A stretch of DNA of 64,000 nt from Pseudomonadales bacterium (lineage in GTDB: Bacteria > Pseudomonadota > Gammaproteobacteria > Pseudomonadales > UBA7434): contig JAOIUY010000004.1 of assembly GCA_028223755.1 (NCBI GenBank), positions 90,740-154,739 of the forward strand. The letters are read 5' to 3'. Shown here in pieces: positions 61,593 to 64,000 of the stretch. Position numbers and translations under genes: made by a program. Positions within the stretch are counted from its first letter, which is position 1. Every line of letters starts with the position of its first letter. The notes beneath the pieces are model-generated. The model had not been told where the DNA came from. It ran no database searches and worked only from the letters and a program-made list of their open reading frames with translations.

Positions 61593-62735
61593 ATGAATAA
61601 TAAGATTACCGTTAACCATTCTGAAGTACGCCCAACTGTTTTAAAGCTTTGGTTTATGCAGGTGATCTTTTGGACGCTGTTGACTGTCTTCTCTTTTTTC
61701 AGTCTAACGCTTTGGTATGCCTCTGCGGATTTTTCGCATATCGTCTATGACTTGTTACAGTCGTTTATTGGTTTAGCGCTTACGCTCCCTATGCATTGGA
61801 TATATCGTTCAATGCTAAAGCAAACGGGTTCTATTATTCTTCTTTTTTGGACGCTTGCTGTTGTACTGGTTTTTTCGTTAATTTGGTCGATATTGAGAGT
61901 AAGTACATTCATTTTGGTCACGAATGAAGGCCATGAATTATGGGCCGATTTTGGTGGTTGGTACTTTAGTGGTTTTTTCGTCTTCTTGTGTTGGACTGCT
62001 ACCTATCACAGTCTTTACTACTACAGCATGGCTACGGCTGAGAAGTATCGTCGTATAAAGCTTGTTGAAAGATCGCGCGGTGAAAAGGTGAAGCGCTTAA
62101 ACGCTGAGAAGGTTGCTGTTGAATCTCGAATGCAGATGCTTAGATATCAACTTAACCCACATTTTTTGTTTAACACTTTAAATGCTGTTAATTCACTTAT
62201 CACGGCTAACGAGCCAAAGCAGGCTAAGGCAACGGTAGAAAGTCTTAGCCGGTTTTTACGTTACGCTTTAAAAGAAGATAAAAAAGGTTGGGTAACGCTT
62301 TCGAGCGAACTTGAAGCTTTAGATTTGTATCTCAGCATTGAAATGGTCCGATTTGCTGACCGTTTAAGAATTGAATATGACATTGATGATAAGGCGCTTG
62401 GTTTGGAAGTGCCCAGTCTCTTGTTGCAGCCATTGGCGGAAAACTCTATTAAGCATGCAGTTAATGTCCGCGAAGAGTCTTGTGTTATTAAGGTTTCTGC
62501 AAAGGTTGCATCCGACTTTTTAGTGCTTTCTGTCAGTGATGATGGGCCTGGAATTGCAGCGCTTGATGATGGTATTCACGGACAGGGAGACTTTGAGTTT
62601 AGCGGCTTGGGCGTCCAGAACATCATAGACAGAGTTGATAATGTATACGGTGATAAGGCGAATGTCTTATTAGAAAATAAAAAGAATTTTGGTGTAAACA
62701 TGGTTATTAAACTACCGATAAGAAATTACAAATGA
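61593..62735 (+). CDS. LytS/AlgZ-type sensor histidine kinase
   Basis: The protein of about 380 residues has four membrane segments (about 15-145), a short coiled linker, a His_kinase domain with phospho-acceptor His in YQLNPHFLFNTLNAVNSL near residue 189, and an ATPase domain with PLAENSIKHA near 280 and GLGVQNIIDRV near 355. This is the family that pairs with LytTR regulators. The ATG at 61593 is preferred over a TTG at 61551. It overlaps the regulator gene by four bases. The signal sensed is unknown. Confidence 0.9.
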   Translation: MNNKITVNHSEVRPTVLKLWFMQVIFWTLLTVFSFFSLTLWYASADFSHIVYDLLQSFIGLALTLPMHWIYRSMLKQTGSIILLFWTLAVVLVFSLIWSILRVSTFILVTNEGHELWADFGGWYFSGFFVFLCWTATYHSLYYYSMATAEKYRRIKLVERSRGEKVKRLNAEKVAVESRMQMLRYQLNPHFLFNTLNAVNSLITANEPKQAKATVESLSRFLRYALKEDKKGWVTLSSELEALDLYLSIEMVRFADRLRIEYDIDDKALGLEVPSLLLQPLAENSIKHAVNVREESCVIKVSAKVASDFLVLSVSDDGPGIAALDDGIHGQGDFEFSGLGVQNIIDRVDNVYGDKANVLLENKKNFGVNMVIKLPIRNYK

Positions 62736-63580
62736 CGCAGACATCTAATACTGATCAAAAAATTGCTAAGACTTTTCGGGTTGTTGTTGTTGATGATGAG
62801 CCTTTAGCGAGGCGATTAATTATTGCTAGCTTAGCCGAGTACCCTGAGTTTGAAGTGATTGCTGAGTGTGGCAATGGTCGTCAGGCAGTCACTGCGGTGA
62901 ATGAGCTTTCTCCTGACCTTATGTTTCTTGATATTCAAATGCCTGTCATGGGTGGTTTTGATGTTATTCGATCCGTAGCGCCTGACAAATTGCCTGCAGT
63001 TGTTTTTGTAACAGCCTTCGATGCTTTTGCTATTGATGCTTTTGATGCTAATGCAATAGATTATCTTTTAAAGCCTATTAGCGAAGAGCGTTTTTCACGC
63101 GCTTTGGCGCGCGCGTTAGGGCGCTTAAGGCAGTCACAGACTCATCAAGCCGATAATAAAGCGTTAGTTGGCGCTTTAAGTGTTATTGCCGACCGCGTCA
63201 GAGAGAAGTCTGAGACGCAGACCGTTGGTCAGCCTAACGATCAAGATGAGAGGAAAATATCGATAAAAGATGGTGATTCAGTTATGCTGGTTACCGAAAG
63301 CCATATTGATTGGGTTGATGCTGCTGGCGATTACATGTGCATACATGTCGCTGGTGAAACACATGTCATTCGTTCGACCATGCATGAATTGTTGAGCAGG
63401 CTTAGCCAAGATAAATTTAAGCGCGTTCACCGTTCAACCGTTGTTAACACCGATAGAATCGTGCGAATTCAAAAGCATATGAAGGGTGAGTATTTCCTTC
63501 ATCTCGATTGTGACGAGATTATAAAAGTAAGTCGTCATTATAAAGAAGTTATCCGAGAGTTTATTGATCGCCAGCCATAA
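62732..63580 (+). CDS. LytTR-family response regulator
   Basis: The 282-residue protein has a receiver domain with VVVDDEPLARR near residues 17-27, phospho-acceptor Asp67 in MFLDIQMP and Lys in YLLKPIS, then a linker and a C-terminal LytTR DNA-binding domain (about 175-280) with VDAAGDYMCIHV and FKRVHRSTVVNTDRI. It is the partner of the upstream kinase. Resembles AlgR/LytR. The lipoprotein gene downstream or the divergent secreted proteins are candidate targets. Confidence 0.93.
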   Translation: MTQTSNTDQKIAKTFRVVVVDDEPLARRLIIASLAEYPEFEVIAECGNGRQAVTAVNELSPDLMFLDIQMPVMGGFDVIRSVAPDKLPAVVFVTAFDAFAIDAFDANAIDYLLKPISEERFSRALARALGRLRQSQTHQADNKALVGALSVIADRVREKSETQTVGQPNDQDERKISIKDGDSVMLVTESHIDWVDAAGDYMCIHVAGETHVIRSTMHELLSRLSQDKFKRVHRSTVVNTDRIVRIQKHMKGEYFLHLDCDEIIKVSRHYKEVIREFIDRQP

Positions 63581-63883
63581 TTTTAAGAAACTCACAGCTG
63601 TTGCGAAAGCCGTCCATCTTATCGACTAAGGCTGTCACCTTGGCGCAATCAATTTGTTAGATAGCCTTGGTTGGTGCAAGGTGTCGCACAAATTATTTTA
63701 TCAAATTATCAATAACATAGAGTCTTCCTGATCACCCCTTAACTAATGTGTCTTTTATAGCCAAATCCATTATTTAAGTCTGTGAGTATTTAGGTATATA
63801 GATCAAAAATTAAAATAATCTTTACAAGTTTTAATAAAACACTGCGTTGAGCAGATTTCCCGAACTAAGCAATTGGATTCAGA
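63581..63883. other. Intergenic region before the lipoprotein gene
   Basis: This 303-base region shows no gene. Two short imperfect hairpins lie near 63625-63690 but neither has a T-run of note. It probably holds the promoter of the following gene. Confidence 0.45.
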
Positions 63884-64000
63884 ATGCATAAGCTATTGAA
63901 AGAATTATCATCATTGACTTTTATCGCCATATTCTTAAGTGCCTGTGGTGGCAGCCTTAATGAAGGTAACACCGATGTGGCGGATGACGGCCCAGTGCCT
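63884..64000 (+). CDS. Putative lipoprotein, N-terminal part
   Basis: The frame starts at ATG 63884 and encodes 39 residues before the window ends. A signal sequence with the lipobox LSAC (about residues 18-21) is followed by GG, then a polar Asp/Asn-rich stretch. This is a lipoprotein signal with Cys at position 21. The mature domain is outside the window, so no function can be given. Confidence 0.75.
   Translation, partial: MHKLLKELSSLTFIAIFLSACGGSLNEGNTDVADDGPVP

Overview
The window is ordinary chromosome from a gammaproteobacterium, most likely a marine member of the Pseudomonadales in the broad sense (former Cellvibrionales type). Three things point there. The gene order icd / cspD / clpS-clpA / infA-bpt-aat / trxB / ftsK-lolA-rarA-crcB-serS-cysG is the order known from Pseudomonas. 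Base composition is AT-leaning by eye. Secreted proteins with VPLPA/PEP-CTERM-like tails and a flavin-dependent halogenase fit marine relatives. This placement is an inference from layout and not a database result. I see no insertion sequence, prophage, CRISPR array, tRNA or rRNA.

Layout. 1-5818: the distal half of a type II secretion operon (end of gspI, then gspJ, K, L, M) followed by the assembly genes gspA and gspB. 5853-12382: an AddAB-like pair, a PD-(D/E)XK nuclease and a UvrD helicase-nuclease. 12403-17389: rlmG, a DoxX-like membrane protein, a DinB-like protein, an NRDE/TANGO2-like protein and a two-domain acyltransferase resembling the ornithine-lipid synthase OlsF. 17424-22487: a START-domain protein, hemB, a DegP/DegQ-type protease, a spermidine-synthase-like protein and a short PAPS-reductase-like protein. 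22559-26503 (minus strand): purB, mnmA, nudJ-like, rluE. 26808-44574: the conserved Pseudomonas-like block, ending with a small DRR-repeat protein and gor. It contains a compact set of N-degron pathway genes: Aat and Bpt tag proteins, ClpS and ClpA recognise and unfold them. 44612-49932: prc, fxsA and groES-groEL.

50283-64000 is more accessory. It holds a RimB-RimK-like fusion protein, a PuuD-like membrane protein without a cytochrome domain, a coiled-coil membrane protein, class I fumarase, a flavin reductase, a TSUP-family transporter, a tryptophan-halogenase-family enzyme, two secreted proteins with sorting-signal-like C-termini, a LytS/LytTR two-component pair and the start of a lipoprotein.

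The strongest regulatory signal is upstream of groES. A sigma-32-type promoter is followed by a sigma-70-type promoter whose -10 is overlapped by a perfect CIRCE-type inverted repeat, implying both activation and HrcA repression. Other items worth a look are a palindrome just upstream of the halogenase gene, a possible sigma-E promoter at the DegQ-like gene, the RimB-RimK fusion, a GspA lacking the peptidoglycan-binding domain, and frequent TTG starts (secure in cysG and gor). I found no clearly new multi-gene system. The best candidates are the halogenase neighbourhood and the fusion protein.
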